NCBI RefSeq assembly: GCF_041146795.1
Contig: NC_135177.1
Location: 24,154,560-24,218,559, forward strand
Length of the DNA stretch: 64,000 nucleotides
Direction of reading: 5' to 3'
From: Maylandia zebra
Lineage: Eukaryota > Chordata > Actinopteri > Cichliformes > Cichlidae
Within the stretch, counting starts at the first letter, position 1. Each line of letters begins with the position of its first letter. Below are positions 11,589 through 24,000 of the stretch, piece by piece. A model generated the notes under the pieces. That model saw only the letters and a list, made by a program, of their open reading frames with translations, was not told where the DNA came from and did no database searches. A program made the position numbers and the translations under genes.

Positions 11589-12880
11589 TAAGTGACAGTT
11601 AAATATCTAAGCAGTGTGTCTGTGGGAAGGAGCGATTCATATCAGACTGTGGTGGGCGTTTGTGTGGTGGGTAGTTAAATCGAAACCAGTGACAAGAAAA
11701 AAGTTAAATGAAAAGTGCAGGTTAAGTTCTCAAACACGTCAGTGTAATCTGTAAATACGTAAAAATAAGACACGTCGAGTTTTTGTGCGCTTAAAAACAC
11801 TCGAAAAAGTTTCTAATCTCAGCCTTTGACCGCGACAGGGAAGCGAAGAGGGAAGCTGCCCAAACAAGTGGCGCAGATATGCGACCTTCGTTTACTGAGC
11901 ACAAAATCAGTCTCTCTGTGAATTATTTCTTTAGGGATCACACTGTCTTCACAGTAGTCACACCCAAACTCGTCCTCTTTAAGGTGTTTAAATTCATTGA
12001 ATTAAGGGCTTGTTAACGGGAGAAGATGCATAATGTGCAGTATTATGTGTAGGATTGTATAAAGCACCGCTCTGCTAATAGTCAGCTTTAATAAAAAATC
12101 CAGGCGAAAACATTTGCAGCCTCAGCCCCCGCACGCGTTACATTTGTGAGATAAATGAGATAAATTATTACCTGTGCAGCGGCTTGGAGAGAGTTTCGTT
12201 TAATCTTCTCACCATGCTGGGAAAACCACTTCTGATAATTCAACCTCTACCACACATACCATTTCATCTAATCTATTTAAAATTTCTGTCCAATACAAGT
12301 CTATGGACACAACGTGAACCCGGGGTTCACTTTGTTTCACTTCTGCTAATTTAAATGTAAAAAATAATTTTTAATAATGCTCCACATCTCTATGCAAACT
12401 CCTTCTATGTTATCAGGAGTTGAGCAACCAAACTTGGCAGGTCTCGGGGTTCTTATCTATCATCAGATGTTATGATGTCATTTGGTTGCCTAGCATTCAC
12501 CTACCAACTGGATTAAATAGCACATTTTTAGCATTTATGCAACCATAACACCTGATAAAAGCACAGTATGTCTTAATGTTATGACACAATACTGTAGCAT
12601 ATGAGTAGTTCTAAAGTGCACAAGCAAACATGGTAGCGGCTGACGCGATTAGAGCTTTAAAATGCATTCTGCTCTCTGCCAAAATCCTGCTTTATGATTT
12701 TTGTACTGTGCCTATTCCTAAAATCCTTTTTGTTAATTACCATTCAGCTGACCAGAGAACAGACCGCAATCCTACACAGCAGCCAAGGGGCCAGTACGAG
12801 GATCGGGGGCTGATGGAGTGCAGCAGCTATGCTATGCAACTACACTTCCTCAAATTAGTGGACTTTGGGTCATTTTGATT

Positions 12881-15611
12881 ATGGAGGCCCTTCGGCACAG
12901 AGGACAGAGGAGTAAAAAAGCCTCTTTTGGCACCTTACTTTGCCTGATGGTGAGAACACCTTAAAGGTCACTGCATGAAGAAATGAGAAATTCCCTTGTT
13001 GGGAACTTCTCTTTGGATATTCATTGTAAATTCTTTGTTTTAGTGCATGTTCATCACCACTTTGGCATCGTTACCAGAGTCACAGGAAGTTAATAAGAAC
13101 TGTAAACCTGACGAGTTTCACACTGAAGATGGAATATGTTGCAACAAATGCAGTCCAGGTACTGTATGAGCCACTGTATGTCATATATATCCACAGTGAC
13201 AAGCAAATAATCTGAGACATCATCAAGCTAACTTTTTGTTTTTACACGTAATTTTCCTGTTTTCAGGTTTTAAGCTTCAAGAAAAATGTCATGGTCCCAA
13301 AGAGAGATCAACCTGCACACAGTGTCCGGGAGGACAGTACTTAGAATTTATGAACTACTCCCCCAACTGCCTACCTTGCAGAACCTGCAAAGGTAGAGCA
13401 ACTTTATCCTTTCCTGACTCAGTCTAACATGTTAGATTTAGAAGTATATCTTCAGCTTCAGGTTTGCCTTACTTGATTTTCTTTTGTGTGTGTGTGCGTT
13501 CCTTTCTGCAGCTTTAAAGAATGAAATCCAGGTGTCGCCATGTTTAGGAAACCAGAACACTAAGTGTCGATGTAAATATGGATATTACAAGATTAGAATT
13601 GACAGCGAAACCTTTGATTGTCGCAGATGTAAAACGTGCAAAGCCGATGAAGTGGAAATGCAGAAATGTAAGCCTTAACTTATTCCAGTACCCACTAAGT
13701 CATGGCCCATAATGCATTTCTTCATGTGAGTCTAAATAGAAACAATCTTGCTGTTCACAGGTACACCAGATAATAACACTGTGTGCAGATGTAAGGACAA
13801 TTACTACAAAGACAACGGCAAGTGCAAACTGTGCGAGAGGTGAGCATACGACTGTTGTATGTGAGCTTTGTGTGTGTGCGCATTGTTCCTATTTCACTGT
13901 TTGGGATTGTTTGTTTAAATGTTAACGGGGAAGTGTGTTTGTAGAATTGAAACTCTCAGCACATTTCTCAGTCTTTCCATTTGTTGGCAACAGAGAAGTT
14001 ATGACACATGAAAACCTGAGATGTGAACAGTCACTGAACAAGTTCTCATTTGTTAAACACACGGTCGGTCTGTCCCACTCAGGGAGGAAGTAAATGTTTA
14101 TAAGTCTTAGAAACACTCGAGTCAAGCCGATGTAGACAGATGTCTTATGTGGATGTCTTATACTTAAAAAAATAGAATTATGAATGTAAAAATCATGGCA
14201 ACCCACATTTTGTGTTAGTTAATAATTTAGCATGTGGATAGGTACAGTGGTATTTATCATGGGAAAAAACCTGAGAGCCCAAGGGAACTTGCTGCCCGTA
14301 CTTTCAACAATCCCGAGCTACATTCTTTCTAACAAATAAATGTAGCAATTAGTAGTGATTGTGACAGCTGAATAAGTGTTAATTCAACACTAATTACTTG
14401 CTTAGTGGTAACTTTGAAACAGTACTGAAAGTGTGAAAATGAAATTGCTTGAATTCATATGATGATGTAAAAAAGGCATCTTGGCTGTCATGTGAATCGT
14501 TTCCTCTTTAAGATGTGCTACTTCCTCGTCCGTGTTATGAAAAGTGTTCTCTCTTCTCCACAGTTGCTCTCCTCAGTGCAACCACTTGTGTTCAAAACCC
14601 ACAATAGGTGAGCACCAACCAGGCCCTCTTTCTCACAAAAGAGTGAGCAAATAGAATAATCATAGATGTACTTAAGCATATTATAATATTATTAATAATT
14701 TTGTTGACTAAGACATAATGTATGTTTTTTCAATTCTCAACTCCAGTAAAACTTTACATTTTCTGTACATTTTCTTTTCTTATGTTTTAATATGGATCTA
14801 TTTTTTTTCTGTAACTCTCTAGCTACTTCAAAAGAAAATACGCCCAATGAATCGGACTCTTTTGTCAGTATAATTGCTGGAGCTGGAGCTGGAATATTAG
14901 TGTTGATGGTGTCGGTGGTTTTAATGACGTACGTGATCACGAAACGACAAACCAAAAAAAGGCTACTACGGTCCTCCCAGCGATCTGACACTTCCCAGGA
15001 ATCTTGTGAGGTACGTTGATTTAACTGCCGGTCGTTACTTTTCTCAGTTCGGTCTACAATCTGCAGACATTAAATAGGATCTGCTCTTGTTTTATAGCAG
15101 GTCTTGGTGAAGAGTGAGGAACATTTGGAGACCATTGTGACAGAGGTTCCTCAGACTTCTGTGGCCCAAGTGGAGACGTCCAAACTGCCTGACTGTGTCC
15201 CGCTGGAAATCAATCGTGAGTGTATAGCTCCTCATCAGAGGTCCAGTGTGCAAGCTTCAACAAAAAGTGCTCAGTTGTATCGCTTTTGCTCAATACCCCT
15301 ATTCATTTCTCCCCCCAACAGTCTCTGAGCTGATCTATGCCGTCCTGGATCTGGTACCTGTGGTGCAGGTGAAGCAGCTGGTGCGTTGTCTTGGTGTGAC
15401 TGATACAGAGATTGAACAAGCAGAGATGGATCACCGATCCTGCCGGGAGGCTCACTACCAGATGCTGCGGGTGTGGGCCTTACATTCAGGTGGAGGAGGA
15501 CGAGGTGGAATGCTGCACAGGCCACTGTTCAATGAATTATTAGAAAAACTAAGAAATATGCACCTGGGGAAAGCAGCTGAGGAACTGGAGACAAAATATG
15601 GCATTCAGTAA
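12881..15611 (+). CDS. tnfrsf1a: TNF receptor 1, death-domain receptor (TNFRSF1A)
   Basis: Coding exons: 12881-12949, 13044-13158, 13267-13392, 13512-13667, 13761-13839, 14564-14607, 14823-15010, 15101-15215 and 15322-15611. All phases agree and give about 393 residues (human 455). Exons 1-2 encode a hydrophobic signal (GTLLCLMCMFITTLA). Four cysteine-rich repeats follow, with CCNKCSPG, CTQCPGGQY, CRCKYGYY and CRCKDNYY signatures. Exon 7 holds the membrane helix (IIAGAGAGILVLMVSVVLM). The last exon encodes a death domain of about 95 residues (ELIYAVLDLVPVVQVKQLV to the C-terminus), carrying the family Trp in MLRVWALHS and a glycine-rich insert. In the family it binds TNF at the cell surface and recruits TRADD. 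The stretch between membrane and death domain is only about 60 residues, much shorter than in mammals. The death domain rules out TNFRSF1B, CD40 and LTBR. Confidence 0.93.
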
Positions 15612-17460
15612 CTCTGTAAAACGTGCCAAGAGGAACAAAATGCTTATGAGCCCAAGTATTGCTGGCTTTAAGGACTCAATCGTGGATGCCAAACTGGCCT
15701 GGTGCTACAACAAAAGCAGCAGCTTTATTTCACAGTACACATATGAGACTGAAGACTTTGGGTCCTTCTTTGACAATCACACAGCGAGATGACGGGAAGA
15801 AACAACTAAGAACAAATGAACAAATGGCTGAAAGCGTCGCAGGAAACGTTTGCATTCAGATCATTTTCAAAGAGCTTTTTACAATGAGTAGTTTTTTACA
15901 TTTTGAAAACCAGGATTATTTCTTTATTGCTGAGCAATATCTGAGAAGACTGATGCTACTCTCTTCACATTATATATAATCCTACAGCTATTTTGTACCT
16001 TTAAACCAAGCCAAGCTATACTCCCCAAAGCAAACTATATTTCCCAAAGACGCAGACATTCATTAACATGACCAGTGTTAAAGGCTAGTTGTTCCTCTGG
16101 CTCTAGAATGACAGTCCTACGCTGCACCAGTAGAGAAGTCCCAAGTTGGGCGTTGAGACAGTTTTGTGACCAAAAGTAGCCTCAGGAACAAATCTGACAA
16201 CTTAAAAAACAAACAAACCCAAAATGAGCAATGTAAGTGTAGCGTGAGACAATGTGATGGTGCAATTGTAGAAATGCCAAAGCAGACAAATAGATTTTGA
16301 GGTAAAACATGCAAAAAGAAATGTTTGAGATTCCAAAAGAAGGTCTAGTTGAGTCATGCCAGGTAAATGTTGGCACGTACGATGGAAGAGTGGTGGAGAA
16401 ATTGCACTCATTCGTTGTAGCGTAGGATTCAGGAGGCGTTATCACTGTGCGATCGGCATACCTCAAACTTAATATCCTGCTAAAGCTTTTTCCTGCTAAA
16501 ATCTTGCAGTCTGAATGCACCTTAACCAATGTGTTATTTCTTTATTATCACTATGACAAGTCTCTTAAAATGGTTGATGCATTTTGTACCGTATGCATTT
16601 CTATGTAGTTTTATTAACTTTTAGGGGAGTCAAATGTATCTACTTTACTAGTGTGTTTAACTTAAGCTACCCATTTTTTTTTATTGTAAATAGTTGCAAT
16701 TAAAAAATAGTTACAAGTTAAACTTATTATTGCAAAACATGTATTTCTTTCTAGAGGGAAGTGGTGTATTTAATCCCGGTACCGTTGAGTTAACAGGTAA
16801 TGTTTTAATAGGACAGTGGTTCACAAACATTCTGTGGCATGCTTCAACTTAAAAATCAATTTATCAACCCCCCCCACCCCCACCCCCACCTCCTTTCCCT
16901 TGCAAGAGCTCGTGCACGGTTTCTGTCACTCATTAACATCGATGAGGAAGGAACTTAAAAAAAGAGGGACAGAGATTCTAGTTGAATTTCAGTCATATGA
17001 AGGTCAGCACAGTAATACTGACAAGCTTTTTACCCCTTGATTGTGCATGTTCTTCCTCTGGTGCTGCACCCACACAGGGAGGCCCACCTTGCAGTTGAGG
17101 ACCACTGAAATTGTATTGGAAACTTTGTGGTTCCTACTTACAGTAGGGCTGACTGCTGCCACATTCAATGATAAGCTTTCAATGAAACCCTATCATGCAA
17201 GCATTATTCATACTGCTATAGAAAAGAGGACACACCTGTTCCCAGTGTCTCTCAGCTGAGCGACTTTTATAATACAGTTGTTTCACCGTGCAGATTCACA
17301 TAGCAATCAGTAACATTTGAATTGAAAAGTGTATTTTCAAATGGTTTTATACTTAAAACAAAAATATTTACCGACTGGATGATGATTGTCAATCAATGTT
17401 GCGCATCAATCAAATGTAAAACTCAAGTTTTAATAAATGTGTCATGTCTCTTTCTCTGTG
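15612..17460 (+). terminator. tnfrsf1a: tnfrsf1a 3' UTR and probable poly(A) signal
   Basis: No exon is seen after the stop at 15609-15611. AATAAA at 17432-17437, followed by a T/GT-rich stretch, is the best poly(A) signal. A C-rich run lies at 16868-16893. Earlier cleavage sites are possible. Confidence 0.45.
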
Positions 17461-18073
17461 TGTCTGAGTTACATGTGTGAAAAATGTAATTGTGCATATT
17501 TCACTGCAGGCACGCTGCCAGTCTGCATTCCAACGGGGCTTTAATCATTAACACGAAATGTTATCTTTCTGTGGCTTTAAATGGAAGGACGTTTTGCTTT
17601 AACCTAACCTGATAGTTTTATAAAAATTCTATTTCTTTAGCTACATTCCTTTGCCTAGACCTCTTCCCCATAACTCCCTGTGCATGCAATATAAAACACT
17701 GAATCTCGTCTCTGTATCCGTTATTGGTTTCTCATATAATGAATAGCTGAACGAACACACACACACTCTGCTGCTGTTTTTAAACTTTCCTGGTTGTTCG
17801 GGGTGATCAATAATCCTGATTGACAAGAAACAACAAAACAGATCACCTTCAAAGAAGCAAGGCACCACCTCCGCTTCACTAAGCACCTTAACTGCGACAC
17901 ATTAACCAACCCTCAGTGCTGATTTGTTGACTGCAGAATCCAGTCGTTCCTGTCAGGCCAGTTGCAGAAGGAAGGGGTGCAGATGAAAAGAGTAGGGAGG
18001 GAGGGACAAGCAAGCTAGAAAGAAAGGAGGTGGAGAAAGCTAACAGAAACCAAAGATGACTCTGTGAAACAAA

Positions 18074-21000
18074 ATGGATTCAGCCAAGTCCAGGTAAACT
18101 TTATGATTTTATCTGTTAAAACAGCTGTTGGTTAAAGGGTAGACACTGCTTTGAAGGAACAGTTTGTTTTATGTGTTGACCACAGCAAGGCCCTGACACG
18201 TCAGAGCTCATGTGTAGATTCACGGACTCTGATTTGATTTGTTGGCTTGCTGAAGTTATAAAATTACCAACATGCTTGTCTTTATTGACTAATCATCATG
18301 TTTTAAAGAAGATCCAGTGCTGTAATTCCGATATAATTATAATTCACTGATCACTGAGTTACAGTAGGATATAGGCAGTGATTGTAAACAAGTATGACAT
18401 GGTGATGAAAGCACTTGAGTCAGTGCGCTGATGTTTGACAGTAGAGTGACAGCAGATGCGTGCGGTGTACTGAATCTGTTTGCTCGTGTGAGAATCTTTG
18501 CTTTTACGATACTTTCTCAGACTGTCCAAATGAGAGTAGGAATCCTGGTAAAAGTGTTAATGTAAAACACACCTGAAGCTTTAATCCTGCCAGTGTAACA
18601 ATGACACCGCAGGCTACAGCTGTAAATGGTGCAGTGGGGAGTGGGGGCTTAAGCTACTGCAGGAAATGTTACAAGGTATAAATAATGACAGATAAGTCCA
18701 GGTGTGACACCCTGACCCGCACAGCTGTGTAACGACACCTGGAGTCATTAAAAACTGCTGGTGTCCTGTTTTAATCAGTGCGATCAGCAGTCTGTTCAGA
18801 CGGCTCACTGCTGGTATTCGCCGTGTCACTCTGATCCTTTAAAGTCAGAATGTGGGTCAGTATTAGAGCATCGCTCACTTCAGACAGGAGCTCACGTGTA
18901 TTTGACTGGTTTTGTCATCTGGTCTTTTTTTTTTGTGACTGTCCTGCTTATTTAATCTTTTTTATTGGAAGTAAATACGTTTGTCATTAAATCTGCCATG
19001 TGTCTTAATAATAATAATAATACATTTTATTTATGAGCGCATTTCAAGTCACCCAAGGACACTTTACAATAGGATAAAACATTTAGTAAAACAATGGCAG
19101 AATAAGAACAATAAAACAAAAGCACAAGATAAAATTAACAAACAGTGGATTCACAGTGAATATGCAGATTTGAACAGATGAGTTTTGAGTTGGGGGAGAG
19201 AACCAATGTTTCTTATTTCTGGGGGCAGAGAGTTCCACAGCCTGGGAGCAGAGCAGCTGAAAGCTCTGCTTCCCATGGTGGTGAGGCGGAAGGAAGGTAC
19301 AGCAAGCTGGATAGAAGAAGAAGATCGAAGTGAACGGGCAGAACAGGTAGTGGTTAACAGGTCAGAAAGGTAAGGAGGAGCGAGGTTATGAATGGCCTTG
19401 AAGGTGACCAGAAGAAGTTTGAATATTATCTGGAATTTCACAGGGAGCCAGTGAAGTTCCCGAAGAACAGGGGTGATGTGCTGGTAGGAGGGGGTTCTGG
19501 TAGTAATGCGAGCAGCAGAGTTCTGAACCAGTTGAAGCTTATGGAGGGATTTTTGGGGGAGACCATGCAAAAGAGAACTGCAGTAGTCAATACGGGAGGT
19601 AACAAGACTGTGGACAAGAATGGACGTAGACTGGATGGAAAGAGAAGGAAGCAATCTGTAAATGTTATGTAGATGGAAGTAGGCAGAACGGGTGAGAATA
19701 TTGATGTGAGATTTATAGGAAAGTGAACTGTCTAGGATGACACCAAGGCTCTTAACCTGAGGAGAAGGGAAAACTGTGGAGTTATCGATGGTGAGTGAGA
19801 AATGGTTCGCCTTCAAAAGGTTGGATTTGGTGCCAATAAGGAGGATCTCAGTTTTATCCTCATTGAGCTTTAGAAAATTAGAGGCAAACCAGGATTTTAA
19901 CTCGGATAGACATTCTGAAAGGGAGGAAGGTGGGAAGGAGGAATCAGGTTTGCAAGAGAGATATAACTGGGTGTCATCAGCAAAACAGTGAAACTGAAGA
20001 TCAAATTTGCGGAAAATTGTACCTAGAGGGAGGATGTATATTATGAAGAGAAGAGGGCCTAAAACTGAGCCTTGTGGTACACCAGAGGGGACAAGGAATA
20101 GACGAGAGCAGAATGATCTTAGTTGAATAAACTGGGAACGGTCGAGGAGATATGATTGAAACCAGGCGAGGGGTGTGTCAGAGATGCCGAGAGAGGAAAG
20201 TCTGCTTAGAAGGACAGAGTGAGAAATGGTGTTGAAGGCTGAGCTCAGATCTAAAAGGACAAGAATGGTGAGAAGACCAGAGTCAGCTCCGATTAGAAGA
20301 TCGTTAGTGACTTTAAGTAAAGCAATTTCTGTACTGTGACATGAGCGAAAACCAGATTGAAATCTCTCGTAGATGTTATTATTAACCAGGTGTAAATGAA
20401 ATTGACCTGCAACCACTTTTTCGAGTATCTTAGAAATGAAGGGTAGATTGGAAATCGGACGGAGGTTGTTAAAGTTGTTAGGATCTAAAGAAGGGTTTTT
20501 CAGTATAGGAGTGACTGGAGCAGTCTTCAATAAGGAGGGAACGATATCGGTGGTGAGAGAAGAGTGAATGATAGCAGAGATGAGTGGGAGTAAAGAAGAG
20601 AGGCAGGATTTCACAAGCCCTGTGGGCATGGGGTCAAGATGACATGTGGCAGGCTTTGATTTACATATTAACTCGGAAATATCAGATAAATCTGGAAGAT
20701 GAAAAGTGGAAAATGGCTCAAAAAGGAGAAAAGGTTCTGGAGAGGGCGTAGACACAACATTTGATCTGAGTTGCTGGTGGATGTTATTGATTTTCGTAGT
20801 CCAGAACAGCATCAAGGAGTTGCAGGTTTCAGAGGAATAGAAGCGTTGGGGGGTTGAATTAGTTTGTTGAGAACTGAAAACAGAGTCCTTGCATTACCCT
20901 CATAAGAACTGATAATACCAGAGTAGAAGCTTTGTTTGGCCTTGCTGATGGAGTCTTTATACTGAAGTACGTGATATTTATAGATTTCTGAATCAACAGT

Positions 21001-24000
21001 TAAACCAGATTTCTTATATTTACGCTCTAGCTGCCGAGCTTTGGCCTTCAGAGCTCGGAGGTCAGAGGTAAACCAGGGAGCAGAGCGAGCGAAGGAAACA
21101 GAGTGGGTTTTTACAGGAGCCAGAGAATCAAGGACAGTGCATAGACAATTATTATAATATAACAACAAATCATCAGGAGTAGAATAGAAGTCCGGAATCT
21201 GAACATTGTCCAAACTGGTAGTGAGAATGTCCATATCAATGTTCTTGATGTTGCGGAACGAGATGAGACCAGTTGGCTTGGTAGAAGAGCAGCAGAGAGT
21301 GAGGTTAAATGAAAGGAGGAAGTGGTCAGTTATGGGGATTTCAGTAGCAGAAAGATTCGAGGGAGTAAGACCAGAACAACAGACCAAGTCCAGGGTGTGT
21401 CCTTTAGAGTGAGTGGGAAAGTCGATAAATTGCTTAAATTCAGAGCCTTCGAGACAGGAGGAAAAGTCTCTGGTGAGCAGAAGGTCATTATTGTCCACGT
21501 GAACTTTGAAATCTCCCTCCAAGATCACATTTGGGGAGAGAGATGAAAAATGGGTTAGTAAATTAGCAAAGTCACTGAGGAAGACAGGGTTAGGTTTGGG
21601 GGGGGGAGGTATACAGTAGCTATGATGGTGGGAATGGGTCCAGTCAGCTCACATGCAAGGACCTCTAGAGAACTAAAGGAATCAACATTAACTGACAGGA
21701 CTTTCAAGTGCTGGTGAAAAAAGATCGCGAGACCACCCCCACGACCTGAGCAGCGGGGTTTGGAAAAGTAAACAAACCCCAGAGGAGTAGATTCATTTAG
21801 CTGAGAAAAGTCATCAGGTTGTTGCCAGGTTTCAGTTAAGCAGAAAAAGTCAAACTTACGGTCAGATAGGAGGTCTTGGATGAGAGGTCCCTTACTCGTC
21901 AATGAACGAATGTTTAGAAGACCGAAGTTGAGTGGAGTATTTTCTTTTTTGCTAATCGCGGTGGGCGCCCTGGGCAGGTGGGCTAGAGATTGATGGTTGA
22001 CAGCCCAATCAGGGTTCCTGCGAGGGCGGCGAGCAGCAGACCAGAACGACACTTAAATAAACTTAAATTGTTTAAGTTAAATTAAATCTTTAAATAAATG
22101 AACACAATTATAAGTTCTGACATGTATTGAGTTTTCTTAATTTTACGTATTTTTTTAAGACTATTTAAAATGAAACAAGGCTCTAAATGGCGTACCTTTT
22201 GCTGTGCATTTATGTTGGACTGTTAGCTGTTCATTTGGACTGATTGCTTACACTCAAACTGTGTCACTGATGGGAATCCTGAAAAGTATTTTTAAAGTGG
22301 GATTTGCCATGAATGATCTGGAGCTTGCCACTGAGTTTAATGATAATTCAGTTTATCATTATATCTATGTTGTGAGTCTGATGTGCATTTACTCATTGGA
22401 TTTAAAAAAAAGTCCTAATAAAAGTCCTGTGAAAGGACTGTTTTCTTTTTGAAGAAGTCATCACACACTTTATAATGGCACTGAGTAACTCTGTGTGCTC
22501 CTCTTTAGCCTTATCCCAAACGCACAGCATGTAAACAACGGAGGGGGGAGTGAATCACCAATGGAAGAAACGGTGCTGCAGACTGTGGATGGAGAGAGGC
22601 AGAGGGAGACGGAAACCAGAGAGCCTGATGTCGTTGACGGGAAAGCTGCAGACCTAAACATCCACCACAAGAGGGCAGAAGACAAACACAAGTACAGCAC
22701 AATCGGCTATCAGGCAAGTGGAGTGGGACAGAATTGTAAGGATGGGGCAAGCCTACTGTTCTGGCACCAGTGGGGGTTAAATTAAGTAGATTTACTTGAG
22801 TACTTTAATTAAGGTAATTTTCTTGTATATGTTTATAGGCTGAAACCCATTATTCCTTTTTTGTTTTGCAACTTATTGACTTATTCTGGACAACTTAGTA
22901 TTTAAAACCAGTTGAAGTATTTTTCATACATTATACTGATTTTTATAGAGATCAGCACTTTATGCAACTTAAATATTAAAAATATGTCATTATGAAAATT
23001 ATAAATTGGCACTTGAAGCACTCTTACTTTGACTATTTAAATGTTTTATTGATAAAAAATCCCTGTACTTTCACTAAGATGTCAAAAACCTTGACTTGTA
23101 AAATACTTCTTCTGTACCGAAGTACCGTGCATTAAGTTTAGATTCAGTTCTAGGTGTGTTACACTGTTTCCGTTCATTTATTTTCATTGCAATCCTCTCT
23201 TGTGCATACATGCTCACATGTCCCGCTGCATTTTTGTGCTTCCAGAGGCGAACGAAGCAAAAGGTCGCGAATGACTTTGGAACTCTGAGTAAAGGAACTT
23301 CTGCAGGAGCCAAACCCAGAACTGCACTCAAACAAGTCCTGTTCAGCCAGGGAGTGTCTGACAAAGCGTCTGAGGTATTGTGCTGTGCTCATCAAACTAC
23401 ATACTGGTTTTCTAAGGAACAGATACAGACTTGCTGTAAAGGCAACCGCCCACTCAAACGCCCACTCAAACGCCCAAATTCACAGCAGCAGTGCAGTTCA
23501 TTCTGTTCCACTGTCATACTTTTAGATGTACCTGTGGCCAAAACTAACATCTATTTCTATTAAGGAAGGACTGATTCAGTAGAGCGTCATATTTTCCCCT
23601 CATTTCCCTGCCTGATTATTTTCTTCTTCTTTGTTATTTATTTATTCTCATGGTTTATGACAACTTCCCAGGAGCGAAGTCAACTGGATGGGTTGAAGCA
23701 AGTCCTGGAGGCCTTCTCTCTGTCAGAGGATCTCAGGTGGAGATGGAACGAGGAAAGTCAGGGAACCACGCTGGAGACGAGCTGGACAGATATAGTGCAG
23801 TCTCATTCAGTACGGGCCCTATCGTTATATATATATTTCTTTTTCTTACTGCCAACAAATCAAATTAAAAGAACAAAACAGATCAATTCATTGGCCAAGG
23901 CCTGACATCCTGTAGTTTATTCTCATGTGGTCTAAATGAAGTCCACAAATTGTTTATTTCAGTAAACCATGCCATTGTACATGCTTCTTATGCACTGCCT

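Noticed and set aside
6800-12800. Expected LTBR or SCNN1A between cd27 and tnfrsf1a
   Set aside because: No exon with TNFR cysteine pattern or ENaC motifs was found on either strand.
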